Assembly (NCBI RefSeq): GCF_021206925.1
Contig: NZ_JAJPRF010000007.1
Location: 62,001 to 126,000, forward strand
DNA: 64,000 nucleotides
DNA from: Rhodoflexus caldus
GTDB taxonomy: Bacteria > Bacteroidota > Bacteroidia > Cytophagales > Thermoflexibacteraceae
Direction of reading: 5' to 3'
In this document: positions 43,427 through 52,339 of the stretch, one piece after another
How positions within the stretch are numbered: the first letter of the stretch is position 1
Layout of the letters: the number at the start of each line of letters is the position of its first letter
The notes under the pieces: generated by a model
Databases searched by the model: none
The model's input: only the letters and a program-made list of their open reading frames with translations
Told to the model about the DNA's origin: nothing
Made by a program: the position numbers and the translations under genes

Positions 43427-44956
43427 ATGATGACAAACATACAAGACATATTTCGGTACATCCTGTTTATCAGTTGCTTATGGGTAGCCCTCCCGACGGC
43501 AGCACAAAAAAAAGTCAAGCAAAAGCCCGTACAGCTACTGAAAGCAGCCCCTATTTTCGGCGATAATATGGTGTTGCAGCGTGGTAAAAAAATCCCGATA
43601 TGGGGCAAGGGAGTGCCCGGGCAGCCCGTCAGCATACAAATAGGCAACCGCAGTTGGAAAAGCAGGGCAGACAAACAAAGCGGCATCTGGTACATTGAAT
43701 TAGACAGCCTGCCCGTTGGCAGCAATTACAGCCTGATGATTACACAGCCCCAACAGGATGCCCTTCTGTTTAAAAACGTAGCCGTTGGTGAGGTCTGGCT
43801 CTGTTCCGGTCAGTCCAATATGGAGTGGCCGGTTAGGCTGAGCAACAATGCCGATGCAGAGGCCGCCGCTGCCGATTTCCCGCTGATTCGCCATGTAAAA
43901 GTTATGCGCCGCGCCTCCCTTGTATTAGAAGACAGCTTGGCCGTCGGTAAATGGGAGGCCGCAACACCGCAAACTGTGCCGCATTTTTCGGCAGTGGCAT
44001 ATTTTTTTGCCCGCCATCTGTACGATTCGCTCAAAGTACCCATTGGTCTGATAAACAGCAGTTGGGGCGGCACACAGGTAGAGTCATGGACAAGCCGCAC
44101 AAGCCTTGCCACACTGCCCGATATTGCCTCAGAATTAGCCCGCGTTCCTGCCGTCGGAAATGCTTTGGCCGATTCGGTGATACAGCGAAACCCCAACCGC
44201 TACCCTTCAATTTTGTACAATGCCATGATTTACCCGCTGAAACGCTATGCACTGCGCGGTGTGATATGGTATCAGGGGGAAACCAATGCCGTGCGTGCGG
44301 TGCAATATGCCCGAACTTTTCCCTTACTCATTAAAGACTGGCGCAAACAATGGGGCGAAGAACTGCCTTTTCTGTTTGTGCAATTAGCCAACTGGAAAGC
44401 GGCAGGCGGCAACAGCCAAAACGGTGGCAGCGAATGGGCAGAACTGCGCGAGGCACAACAAGCGGCACTGCAATTGCCCCAAACCGCAATGGTTGTAACC
44501 ATAGACATAGGCGACTCGGAAGATATTCACCCCCGCAACAAGCAGGATGTAGGCAAGCGTTTAGCCTTGCAGGCACTGCATCTGGTTTACAAACGCAACA
44601 TAGCCTCTGCGCACCCTGTCTTTGCAGAAAAAGTGATGGAAGATGAAACCTTGATACTGTATTTCAAGAATACCTACGGCAAACTGGCAGTAAAAAACGA
44701 CCGCTATGGCTATGTGCGGGGGTTTGAGCTCGCAGGAAAAGACGGCATATTTTACCCTGCGCAGGCGCGCATTGTCGGCAACGACCGCATCATTGTTTCA
44801 TGTGCGCAGGTAGGCCGCCCCGAGTATGTGCGCTATGCTTGGGCCGACGACCCCGCCGATGCCAATGTGTACAATGCCATCGGGCTGCCCTTGGCTCCCT
44901 TCCGCACCGACAACCTACCCGAAAAAACGGCCGACAAACGGTTTAAGGTGGAGTAA
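43427..44956 (+). CDS. Sialate O-acetylesterase-like SGNH hydrolase
   Basis: The 509-residue protein has a signal peptide (residues 1-26, ending TAAQ). It has an N-terminal beta domain, DNMVLQRGKKIPIWG near residue 47, and then the SGNH block GEVWLCSGQSNMEWPV near residue 122, with the nucleophile Ser in SGQSNM. INSSWGGTQVESW near residue 207, RGVIWYQGETNA near residue 275 and a late Asp-x-His in SEDIHPRNKQDVG near residue 364 complete the family pattern. It removes O-acetyl groups from sialic acids or related sugars in the periplasm. No other sialic-acid gene is nearby, so a wider carbohydrate esterase role is possible. The gene follows the aminotransferase by 31 bases. Confidence 0.88.
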   Translation: MMTNIQDIFRYILFISCLWVALPTAAQKKVKQKPVQLLKAAPIFGDNMVLQRGKKIPIWGKGVPGQPVSIQIGNRSWKSRADKQSGIWYIELDSLPVGSNYSLMITQPQQDALLFKNVAVGEVWLCSGQSNMEWPVRLSNNADAEAAAADFPLIRHVKVMRRASLVLEDSLAVGKWEAATPQTVPHFSAVAYFFARHLYDSLKVPIGLINSSWGGTQVESWTSRTSLATLPDIASELARVPAVGNALADSVIQRNPNRYPSILYNAMIYPLKRYALRGVIWYQGETNAVRAVQYARTFPLLIKDWRKQWGEELPFLFVQLANWKAAGGNSQNGGSEWAELREAQQAALQLPQTAMVVTIDIGDSEDIHPRNKQDVGKRLALQALHLVYKRNIASAHPVFAEKVMEDETLILYFKNTYGKLAVKNDRYGYVRGFELAGKDGIFYPAQARIVGNDRIIVSCAQVGRPEYVRYAWADDPADANVYNAIGLPLAPFRTDNLPEKTADKRFKVE

Positions 44957-44976
44957 ACAAACCGATATTTCGGAAG

Positions 44977-45034
44977 GCGGATTGGTTCGGATGTAAACAT
45001 CAGCGAAAAAACCGTGTCATTCGCAACAATCCGC
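44977..45034. other. Nested inverted repeats between convergent genes
   Basis: GCGGATTG (44977-44984) pairs with CAATCCGC (45027-45034), and inside it GCGAA (45003-45007) pairs with TTCGC (45020-45024). It lies between the sialate esterase and phosphofructokinase stops. It has no T tract typical of a terminator, but is the only structured segment there. Confidence 0.4.
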
Positions 45035-45060
45035 GTACTTATTCACCCACTCTGCCCCGC

Positions 45061-46164
45061 CTAATCTCCCAAGCTAATTCCTATGCCGCGGGCGGTTTGG
45101 ATGAGGTAGGAGTCGGGCGTTACGCCGTTGTAGCGGGCAGTGGCTTCTTCCAGCGTTACGGTAGTGATGGTATTGTTTCGGTAACTCACCATTCGCCCAA
45201 ATTCGCCGGCCAGCACCATTTCAAAGGCTTTTACGCCAAACTGTGTGGCCAGTACGCGGTCGAAGGCGATGGGTGTGCCGCCGCGCTGGATGTGCCCCAA
45301 AACGGTTTCCCTGATATCGGCAGTGCATCCGGCGGCTTTGAGTTGTGCAGAAAGTTGATAGGCTACTCCTCCCAAGCGCACGTTCTCATAACCTGCTTCG
45401 GTGGCTGCACGGGCAGTTACAGTGCCGTCTTTGGGTTTGGCTCCTTCGGAAATGACGATGTGTGCAAACCCGCGCCCGTTATCAAAACGGCTGTTCAGGC
45501 GCTCGGTAATTTTTTGTATGTCATACGGAATTTCGGGGATGAGACACACCTCTGCACCGCCTGCAATGGCCGTATGCAAGGCAATCCATCCCGCATCGCG
45601 CCCCATCACCTCCATAATCATCACGCGGTGGTGGCTTTCGGCAGTGGTTACGAGTTTGTCAAAACATTCGGTGGCTATTTGAACCGCCGTTTGAAAGCCA
45701 AAAGTGTAATCGGTGGCCCCCAAGTCGTTGTCTATTGTTTTGGGTACACCAATCACAGGCACGCCCAAGTTGTGCAATGCCTTGCTGATGCGCTGCGAAC
45801 CATCGCCACCAATACTGATAACAGCCTCAAACCCCTGATTTTTAAGCAATTGCACCAATTCCTGCGAGCGGTCAATGCCACTCCACGAGCCATCGGGATT
45901 TTTGACAGGCCAATTAAAGGGGCCTCCTTTGTTGGTAGTTTTGATAATTGTCCCACCCTTTACATGAATACCTGCCACTGCTTTGTTGTCCAATAAAACA
46001 AGCTCTTGCGGTTGTCGCAAAATGCCGTTGTAGGCTTCAATACTGCCCCAAACCTCCCATTCAGGCGTTTGCGATGCGCGCTTAACAATGGCACGGATAA
46101 CGGCATTCAGGCCGGGGCAATCGCCTCCGCCGGTAAGTACGAGTACTTTCTTTTTCTCAGGCAT
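45061..46164 (-). CDS. pfkA: 6-phosphofructokinase
   Basis: The 367-residue enzyme phosphorylates fructose 6-phosphate in glycolysis. The phosphate-donor loop TGGGDCPGLNAVIRA is near residue 11, GGDGSQRIS near residue 119, GVPKTIDNDLGATDYTFGFQTA near residue 139 (substrate-binding and catalytic Asp), and MEVMGRDAGWIALH near residue 184. The donor-determining positions read Gly in GGDGS (ATP-like) but Lys in PKTIDND (often PPi-like). This mix is known in ATP-dependent group III enzymes, so ATP is favoured but not certain. It is a single-gene unit after the terminator of the gene at 46278. Confidence 0.93.
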   Translation of the reverse strand: MPEKKKVLVLTGGGDCPGLNAVIRAIVKRASQTPEWEVWGSIEAYNGILRQPQELVLLDNKAVAGIHVKGGTIIKTTNKGGPFNWPVKNPDGSWSGIDRSQELVQLLKNQGFEAVISIGGDGSQRISKALHNLGVPVIGVPKTIDNDLGATDYTFGFQTAVQIATECFDKLVTTAESHHRVMIMEVMGRDAGWIALHTAIAGGAEVCLIPEIPYDIQKITERLNSRFDNGRGFAHIVISEGAKPKDGTVTARAATEAGYENVRLGGVAYQLSAQLKAAGCTADIRETVLGHIQRGGTPIAFDRVLATQFGVKAFEMVLAGEFGRMVSYRNNTITTVTLEEATARYNGVTPDSYLIQTARGIGISLGD

Positions 46165-46217
46165 GGCTTAACTATTCAGAAGAACCATGCCAATATACCT
46201 AATTTGACAGGAAGTAA

Positions 46218-46251
46218 AGAAAAAGCCATCCCCTATCCTTGGAAATGGCTT
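46218..46251 (-). terminator. Terminator after the membrane protein gene at 46278-46886
   Basis: The stem AAGCCAT / ATGGCTT (7 bp) with a 15-base loop, followed on the minus strand by TTTTCTTTAC, between the stop at 46278 and the phosphofructokinase start at 46164. Confidence 0.6.
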
Positions 46252-46277
46252 GCATTTTTTCGGTAAGTTGCTGCTGT

Positions 46278-46886
46278 TTAGCCGATGAAAAAGTAGTACG
46301 CATTGGCAAGTACCTGAGAGATAAGTGTGCCTGATGCAAGCGAGGCCATCAGACCGATAAACTCCCATTTGAGTACGGCAACCTTGTCTTCGTGCGAAAC
46401 AAATACTTTAATGGCCGTAATGACTACATAGAGCAGGCACAAACTAATACCGATGATAGCAGTTTGGTTCATGCGCTGATTGATGCTTTGGTTAGACGTG
46501 GCAGCGCTGGAAATAATCTGCTGGTCGGTCATATCGGCAGGAATCCCTTTTTTCAGCAGTTCGGCAGTGAGAAATTCGTAGGTCGGGCCGACAGGATTGC
46601 CGTATTTTTCCTTGTTGCGGTTTTCGGCAGAAATTTTATTGATAGGATTGCCCTTGTCGCGCGTCAGTTGTTTCAGGTAGTTGCGTTCCAATACAGCCCA
46701 TCGGGCAACCGCCTCGGGTGATTCCTGTGTTAATTTTTGTACCGATTTTTCATACAAAGCCGCTACATTAGCTTCATATTCGCTCCGTAGTGCGCCTTCA
46801 TGCCACAGTACAATTCCTACATAGGCAATAAATCCCTGAATAATGAGATAGAGTAATTGTTTACCCGATAGAGTTTCGCTTTTCAT
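46278..46886 (-). CDS. Membrane protein of unknown function with three predicted helices
   Basis: The 202-residue protein starts MKSETLSGKQLLYLIIQGFIAYVG, an N-terminal membrane helix. A polar, charged domain of about 120 residues follows, then two C-terminal helices near residues 140-160 and 180-200. The middle domain has no motif I know. The topology (one helix, a soluble loop, two helices) would place the central domain outside the cytoplasm or inside, depending on orientation. It is a single-gene unit, divergent from the DUF2141 gene. Confidence 0.65.
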   Translation of the reverse strand: MKSETLSGKQLLYLIIQGFIAYVGIVLWHEGALRSEYEANVAALYEKSVQKLTQESPEAVARWAVLERNYLKQLTRDKGNPINKISAENRNKEKYGNPVGPTYEFLTAELLKKGIPADMTDQQIISSAATSNQSINQRMNQTAIIGISLCLLYVVITAIKVFVSHEDKVAVLKWEFIGLMASLASGTLISQVLANAYYFFIG

Positions 46887-46972
46887 CACAAAAAAGTTAC
46901 GTAACAAAATTATGGAGTAAGCAGTAAATCTGGTGTAAGAGTTGCGACAAATTGCATAAAAATTAGGATTTT

Positions 46973-47416
46973 ATGAACCTGAAAAGCCAATTGTTTGGTA
47001 CGGTAATTATTTTACTGATGTGGTCGGGCGGCCAAGCAGCCGCACAGACCGGCAAAATAGTAGTAGAAATAAGCCACCTGCGCAGTGCCAACGGCAAGGT
47101 GCTGGCTGCCCTCTACAAAAGCGAAAAAGGGTTTATGAAAGACGAAAAATCGGCAATAGCAACGGCTCAGGTAAGTCTTTCAGGTAAGCAGGCACAAATT
47201 GTATTTGAAGTACCTTACGGGGAATACGCTTTTTCGCTGCTGCACGATGAAAACGGCAACGGAAAAATGGATACCAACATGCTGGGCATCCCCAAAGAAG
47301 GCTACGCTGCCTCCAACAACGCTAAAAATTCGCTGGGTGCACCCAAATATGCAGATGCAAAGTTTGTTTTAGACAAGCCCGAAATCAGACAGCAAATACA
47401 GATGATTTACTGGTAG
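46973..47416 (+). CDS. DUF2141 secreted protein
   Basis: The 147-residue protein has a signal peptide ending QAAAQ and one DUF2141 beta-sandwich domain: ISHLRSANGKVLAALYKSEKGF near residue 33 and the hallmark HDENGNGKMDTNMLGIPKEGY near residue 88, which resembles a calcium-binding loop, followed by SNNAKNSLGAPKYADAKF. The family is widespread in Bacteroidota and is predicted to be periplasmic; its role is unknown. It is monocistronic. Confidence 0.88.
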   Translation: MNLKSQLFGTVIILLMWSGGQAAAQTGKIVVEISHLRSANGKVLAALYKSEKGFMKDEKSAIATAQVSLSGKQAQIVFEVPYGEYAFSLLHDENGNGKMDTNMLGIPKEGYAASNNAKNSLGAPKYADAKFVLDKPEIRQQIQMIYW

Positions 47417-47499
47417 CCGGGCAATTGACTGCACTACTTTGAATGAACGCCCAATAAAATCGCTATTGGGGGAACTCGGATTGAGGATTTATACAACAA

Positions 47500-47582
47500 C
47501 GCCGGTGATTGGCAAAGATTTTCATGTAAATCATTGAAAAACAATGGCTTACACCTAACGAGTCTTAGATACCCGTCAGATG
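47500..47582 (+). repeat. Dispersed intergenic repeat, copy C (degenerate)
   Basis: The core here, with ATGTAAATCATTGAAAAACA, matches copies A and B in their most conserved part. The following hairpin has decayed to CTAACGAGT / ACCCGTCAG with two mismatches. The 47417-47768 stretch holds no gene; apart from this repeat and a short hairpin at about 47448-47468 (CCAAT / ATTGG) I see nothing else there. Confidence 0.5.
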
Positions 47583-47768
47583 TGCGTATAATACCAATGA
47601 ACACCGATTAAGCATTTGCTTGCTCCAAAAATCCCCCTAAACTTGCGTAAATGCTTATATACCAAACTTCATGTAAAAAAATATCACTCCTTTGCAACCT
47701 TCTTTCCGCAAACGGGGTCTTAATACCGAGCACAAACCTATTAAGGTCAAACTTACAACCTAACTTGC

Positions 47769-47795
47769 CATCCCCGCCGGTCGCGGGGATGTTTT
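47769..47795 (+). terminator. Rho-independent terminator
   Basis: A perfect 9-bp stem CATCCCCGC / GCGGGGATG with a five-base loop and a following TTTT. The nearest plus-strand gene ends more than 350 bases upstream, so it may end an untranslated transcript or read-through from the DUF2141 gene. Confidence 0.75.
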
Positions 47796-47854
47796 GTATC
47801 GCAATTATCGCTTCGGCGTTCAGATATACATTAATCCTAATTATGTAGTTTGTT

Positions 47855-47889
47855 AGAAGATGTTGCTTTTGGCGACATCTTCTTTTTTT
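47855..47889 (+). terminator. Second rho-independent terminator
   Basis: A perfect 9-bp stem AGAAGATGT / ACATCTTCT with an 11-base loop and a run of T. Its T tract overlaps the likely -33 box of the LytTR regulator promoter. Confidence 0.75.
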
Positions 47890-47914
47890 GGCTGCCTTTT
47901 TGCAGTTATTTTTG
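47887..47914 (+). promoter_or_regulatory. Probable promoter of the LytTR regulator
   Basis: TTTG (47887-47890), a 16-base spacer and TATTTTTG (47907-47914), a full TAnnTTTG -7 box. The ATG lies 43 bases further. The spacer is slightly short of the usual 17-19. Confidence 0.45.
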
Positions 47915-47957
47915 TGAACTCCGTGAAAATGACCAAAACTATTACTGCTCCCTGCTC

Positions 47958-48650
47958 ATGCTCAAATGCGTAGTCATAGACGACGATGAACAATCGCGGA
48001 AGATTTTAGAGCATTTTATCGGCTTGACCAGTTTTCTGGACTGTACGGCTGTTTTTTCCTCCGGAACAGAGGCGCTGAGTTACCTCCTGCAATCTCCCGT
48101 GGATGTGTTGTACGTGGATATAGATATGCCCGGGCTGTCGGGTATTGAATTGGTTAAAGCACTGCCGCAACCGCCCGTAACCATTTTTACAACATCGCAT
48201 ACCAATTTCGCACTGGCAGCATTTGAGTTGGACGCTGCCGACTATTTGGTTAAACCCATTGATTTTGCTCGTTTTACGCGGTCGGCTGCCAAAATTTCGG
48301 AACGTATTCGCAACAAAACAGTCAATGAATCGGGCGACAGCGACGACTTTTTCGTTAAGGTCAATAACAAAATGGTGCGCCTGTCTGCCGCTGACATTTG
48401 GTTCATTGAGGGGCTTTCCGACTATGTGCTGATTCATACCGAACAGCGGCAGTATGTGGTAGATACCACGCTCAAATCCATTGAAGACAAACTGCCCGAC
48501 GACCGTTTTGTCCGAGTGCATCGTTCCTACATTGTCAATATCAGCCGCATAGAAAGCATTGAGGACAACGAAATTATCATCAAAGGCAAAGAAATTCCCA
48601 TCAGCCGCACCTATCAGCAAGACTTTTTCCGAAAAATCAGGAAGTTGTAG
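47958..48650 (+). CDS. LytTR family response regulator
   Basis: The 230-residue protein has an N-terminal receiver domain (acidic pair in VVIDDDEQSR near residue 6, phosphoacceptor Asp in YVDIDMPGLSG near residue 54, Lys in YLVKPIDF near residue 104) and a C-terminal LytTR DNA-binding domain (DIWFIEGLSDYVLIHTEQ near residue 151, VRVHRSYIVNISRIESI near residue 192). Such regulators bind two direct repeats and usually pair with a LytS-type kinase. No kinase gene is in the window, so it is an orphan. The gene is insulated by two terminators upstream, and the VCBS gene follows 75 bases later. Confidence 0.92.
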   Translation: MLKCVVIDDDEQSRKILEHFIGLTSFLDCTAVFSSGTEALSYLLQSPVDVLYVDIDMPGLSGIELVKALPQPPVTIFTTSHTNFALAAFELDAADYLVKPIDFARFTRSAAKISERIRNKTVNESGDSDDFFVKVNNKMVRLSAADIWFIEGLSDYVLIHTEQRQYVVDTTLKSIEDKLPDDRFVRVHRSYIVNISRIESIEDNEIIIKGKEIPISRTYQQDFFRKIRKL

Positions 48651-48724
48651 GCTGCCATATTATATTCCAAACCGATTCGCTTTATTTGTGTTATTCAGAC
48701 GAAGACACAAACAACCACTTGTAC

Positions 48725-51700
48725 ATGAAAGCGACGCTGTACGGAATCTTTTTCGGAGCATTGTTGCTGGTTTCCTGCCGCAACGAACAAACGCAAAAAG
48801 CTGAAAATCCGCTATTTACTGCCTTAGAACCTACGCAAACGGGTATCAGTTTTGCCAATACCCTAACCGATACTGAAAAAATCAACATTCTGGATTACCT
48901 CTACTACTACAACGGTGGCGGAGTCGCTGCGGCCGACTTCAACTTAGACGGCAACATTGACCTGTTTTTTACGGGCAATCAGGTGAAAAACCGCCTGTAT
49001 ATCAACAAAGGCAATTTTGAGTTTGAAGACATCACCGAAAAAGCGGGCGTAGGCGGCTATGCCGACTGGAAAACAGGCGTAACCATTGCCGATGTAAACG
49101 CCGACGGCTACCCCGATATTTACATTTGCGCCGTTGGCAACTACAAAGGGCTGGAAGGCGCAAACGAACTCTACATCAACAACGGCGATTTGACTTTCAC
49201 CGAAAAAGCCGCCGACTACGGGCTGGACTTTACGGGTTTTTCTACGCAAGCGGCCTTTTTTGACTACGACAAAGACGGCGACTTGGACTGCTACCTGCTC
49301 AACCATGCCGTGCACACTTCGCGCTCCTACGACCGCGTAACGGCACGTAACCTGCGCAACAACGAATCGGGCGACTACCTGTTCCGCAACGAAACCATTC
49401 CTTCCAAAGATTTGAAAGGACAAAAACCTGCTAAAATTTTCACCAACGTTTCCGAACAGGCAGGCATTTTCGGCGCGGCAATGGGCTACGGGCTGGGCAT
49501 AGTAGTAGCAGACCTGAACAACGACGGATGGGAAGACCTCTACATCGGCAACGACTTCCACGAAGACGACTACTACTACATCAACAACCGCAACGGCACA
49601 TTCACCGAAAGCCTCAAAGGTGCATTCGGGCATATCAGCCGCTTTACGATGGGCTGCGATGCGGCAGACCTCAACAATGACGGCTACATAGACCTTATGT
49701 CGCTGGATATGTACCCCGAAGACGAAACGGTGGAAAAATCATCTGTAGGTGAAGACCCTTTTGACATTTATCAATTCAAATTGGCTTATGGGTTCGCCTA
49801 TCAGTTCAGTCGCAACTGTTTGCAGTTGAATTTGGGCGGCAAAAAGTTTGCGGAAATTGCTTCGCAGGCCGGAGTTGCAGCCACCGATTGGAGTTGGAGC
49901 GCCCTGCTCGCCGATTACGACAACGACGGGCACAAGGATATTTTCGTAACCAACGGCATTCCGCACCGCCCGAACAATCTGGACTACATCAAGTTTTTGG
50001 CAAACGACTCGCTGCGCCGCGCCATCGGCAACCCGCAGGAAATTGACCGCCAATCCGTGGCACTGATGCCCGAAGGCAAAGTCCATAACTATATTTTCAA
50101 AGGCGAAAAAGACTATCGTTTCAGCAACCGCTCGGCTGAATGGGGGTTTGATGAGCCCGATTTCAGCAATGGCGCGGTCTATGTAGATTTAGATAACGAC
50201 GGCGATTTGGACTTGGTAACCAATCGCATCAACCAAACCGCAGGAGTTTATCGGAACAATGCCGAAAAAATCAGCCCGAACAGTTGGGCAAACTTCACCT
50301 TCAAGGGCGATTCGCTGAACCGTTTCGGCATTGGGGCAAAAGTTTTTGTAAAAGCCAACGGCGAAACACAAATGCAGCAACTCATGCTTACGCGCGGCTT
50401 CCTTTCGGCAGTTGCGCCCGTGTTGCACTTTGGCTTGGGACAAGCGCAAACCATTGATTCACTCGTAGTGATTTGGCCGGATTTTCGCACCGAAATAAAA
50501 ACCAAAGTGCCTGTCAATCAACTCATTACCTTAGACATCGCCAATGCGCGGATGCAGATGCCGCCTACCCCCTTGCCTTTATTTGCACCGCAGGAAAAAC
50601 CGCTGTTTAAGGCGCTGGCTGCTCCTTTTGAGTGGCAACACCGCGAAAACACCTTCTTTGACTTCAACCGCGAAGCCCTGATTCCTTTCAAGGTATCTAC
50701 CGAAGGGCCTAAAATGGCCGTGGGCGATGTGAACGGCGACGGCTTAGACGACCTTTACCTGTGCGGTGCGAAGTATCAGAGCGGCGCACTTTATACACAA
50801 ACCGTCAACGGATTCAAATTGTTGCAAGTAGCTGATATTGAAACAGATTCGGTTTATGAAGATGTGGACGCACTGTTTTTTGATGCAGATAAAGACGGCG
50901 ATTTGGACTTGTACGTAGTCAGTGGCGGCAATGAGTTTTTTGGCCAAATGGAGGAACAGTACGACCGCCTCTACCGCAACGACGGCAAGGGCAATTTCAC
51001 CCGCGACCGTCAGGCGCTGCCCCCAATGCCCGACAATAAAAGTTGCGTGCGTGCCGCTGACTTTGACGGCGATGGCGATATGGATTTATTCGTCGGTGGG
51101 CGCGTGGTGGCTTATGCCTACGGGCGCACACCTCGCTCCTACCTTTTGCAAAATGACGGCAAGGGCAATTTCAAAGATATCACAAGTACGGTAAGCGGTC
51201 TTGCAGACGTGGGCATGGTTACCGATGCACGCTGGGCAGACCTAAACGGCGACAAACAGCCCGATTTGGTAGTCGTCGGCGACTGGATGTCCCCTGTTGT
51301 GTTCCTGAACCAAAAGGGCAAACTGACAGCAGCAAAAGACAACGGCTTGCAAAACCTCAATGGCCTGTGGCAGGCAGTAACTGCGGCAGACTTAGACGGC
51401 GACGGCGATACAGACCTTCTGGCAGGCAATATCGGGCTGAACACCAAGTTTATCAAAGACAGCAATCCTTTGCTGCAAATTTTCGTTAAAGATTTTGACA
51501 AAAACGGCAGAGATGAGCAAATTCTGGCCTATAACCGCGGCAAAAAAATATATCCCGTAGCCTTTAAGGATGAAGTCGGCAAACAAATTCCTTCCGTTAT
51601 CAACAAGAAGTTTACCGCCTACAACCAATATGCCGGCAAAACGCTGGGCGAAATAATGGAAGACAAACTGATGCAGGATGCCACCCGCAAATCGGTGAAT

Positions 51701-52066
51701 ACCTTCGCTTCCATGTGGTTGCGCAACGATGGCAAAGGCAATTTTACGCCGCTGCCACTGCCTGCCGAAGCACAAATGAGTAAAATTTTCACTTTCCATG
51801 TAGCAGATGTTAATCGGGACAACCGCCCCGATGTACTCATCGGCGGCAACCTGTACGGTGTAAGCACCTATCAGGGGCGTTACGATGCTTTCTGCGGTCT
51901 GGTATTGCTCAACCAAGGCAACGGGCAGTGGAAAAGCCTGCTGCCGCATCAGTCGGGCTGGCTCACCGAAGGCGAAGTGCGTGATATTCAACCCATTACT
52001 ATTGGCAGCAAGCGGCGGTGGTTGGTTGCTCGCAACAATGGCAGTTTGTTGATGCTGGAACAGTAG
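48725..52066 (+). CDS. Large FG-GAP/VCBS and ASPIC/UnbV repeat lipoprotein
   Basis: The 1113-residue protein starts MKATLYGIFFGALLLVSC with the lipobox Cys at residue 18. Many FG-GAP-type repeats carry calcium-binding loops such as DYDKDGDLDCYLLN, DLNNDGWEDLYIGND, DFDGDGDMDLFVGG and DLDGDGDTDLLAGN, suggesting one or two beta-propellers. Between them (about residues 505-600) lies an ASPIC/UnbV domain, seen as NRFGIGAKVFVKANGE and VLHFGLGQAQTIDSLVVIWPDF. This family is common in Bacteroidota, often near SusCD loci, and probably acts at the cell surface in carbohydrate or macromolecule binding. Function is not established. Confidence 0.9.
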   Translation: MKATLYGIFFGALLLVSCRNEQTQKAENPLFTALEPTQTGISFANTLTDTEKINILDYLYYYNGGGVAAADFNLDGNIDLFFTGNQVKNRLYINKGNFEFEDITEKAGVGGYADWKTGVTIADVNADGYPDIYICAVGNYKGLEGANELYINNGDLTFTEKAADYGLDFTGFSTQAAFFDYDKDGDLDCYLLNHAVHTSRSYDRVTARNLRNNESGDYLFRNETIPSKDLKGQKPAKIFTNVSEQAGIFGAAMGYGLGIVVADLNNDGWEDLYIGNDFHEDDYYYINNRNGTFTESLKGAFGHISRFTMGCDAADLNNDGYIDLMSLDMYPEDETVEKSSVGEDPFDIYQFKLAYGFAYQFSRNCLQLNLGGKKFAEIASQAGVAATDWSWSALLADYDNDGHKDIFVTNGIPHRPNNLDYIKFLANDSLRRAIGNPQEIDRQSVALMPEGKVHNYIFKGEKDYRFSNRSAEWGFDEPDFSNGAVYVDLDNDGDLDLVTNRINQTAGVYRNNAEKISPNSWANFTFKGDSLNRFGIGAKVFVKANGETQMQQLMLTRGFLSAVAPVLHFGLGQAQTIDSLVVIWPDFRTEIKTKVPVNQLITLDIANARMQMPPTPLPLFAPQEKPLFKALAAPFEWQHRENTFFDFNREALIPFKVSTEGPKMAVGDVNGDGLDDLYLCGAKYQSGALYTQTVNGFKLLQVADIETDSVYEDVDALFFDADKDGDLDLYVVSGGNEFFGQMEEQYDRLYRNDGKGNFTRDRQALPPMPDNKSCVRAADFDGDGDMDLFVGGRVVAYAYGRTPRSYLLQNDGKGNFKDITSTVSGLADVGMVTDARWADLNGDKQPDLVVVGDWMSPVVFLNQKGKLTAAKDNGLQNLNGLWQAVTAADLDGDGDTDLLAGNIGLNTKFIKDSNPLLQIFVKDFDKNGRDEQILAYNRGKKIYPVAFKDEVGKQIPSVINKKFTAYNQYAGKTLGEIMEDKLMQDATRKSVNTFASMWLRNDGKGNFTPLPLPAEAQMSKIFTFHVADVNRDNRPDVLIGGNLYGVSTYQGRYDAFCGLVLLNQGNGQWKSLLPHQSGWLTEGEVRDIQPITIGSKRRWLVARNNGSLLMLEQ

Positions 52067-52108
52067 CTTGCACAAAATTTGTTCTCATTAAACTACACCC
52101 ATTTGAAT

Positions 52109-52339
52109 ATGCCCACAATTACCTTGAAATATCATAATCCGCAAGACTTACAATTGCTTCTTATGCTTGCTGAAAGGTTAGGCATAAAATCTGTTGAACC
52201 AACCTCATCAGCAACATCCGACGGTGCAAAAATGAGTGCTGTATTGGAGCAATTGGCCTCCATCAATGCCTTTGCCTCTATTCAAGACCCCGTTGAATGG
52301 CAAAGAGAAATAAGAAAGGATAGAAATATCAGCGAATAA
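52109..52339 (+). CDS. Antitoxin of a VapBC-like pair
   Basis: The 76-residue protein opens MPTITLKYHNPQDLQLLLMLAERLGIKSVE, a beta-strand then helix pattern similar to small antitoxins without a clear DNA-binding fold. The C-terminal half is charged (PVEWQREIRKDRN), typical of a toxin-neutralising tail. Its stop overlaps the toxin start (TAATG), the usual coupling. Assignment relies mainly on the neighbour. An in-frame earlier start at 52079 is less likely. Confidence 0.7.
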   Translation: MPTITLKYHNPQDLQLLLMLAERLGIKSVEPTSSATSDGAKMSAVLEQLASINAFASIQDPVEWQREIRKDRNISE

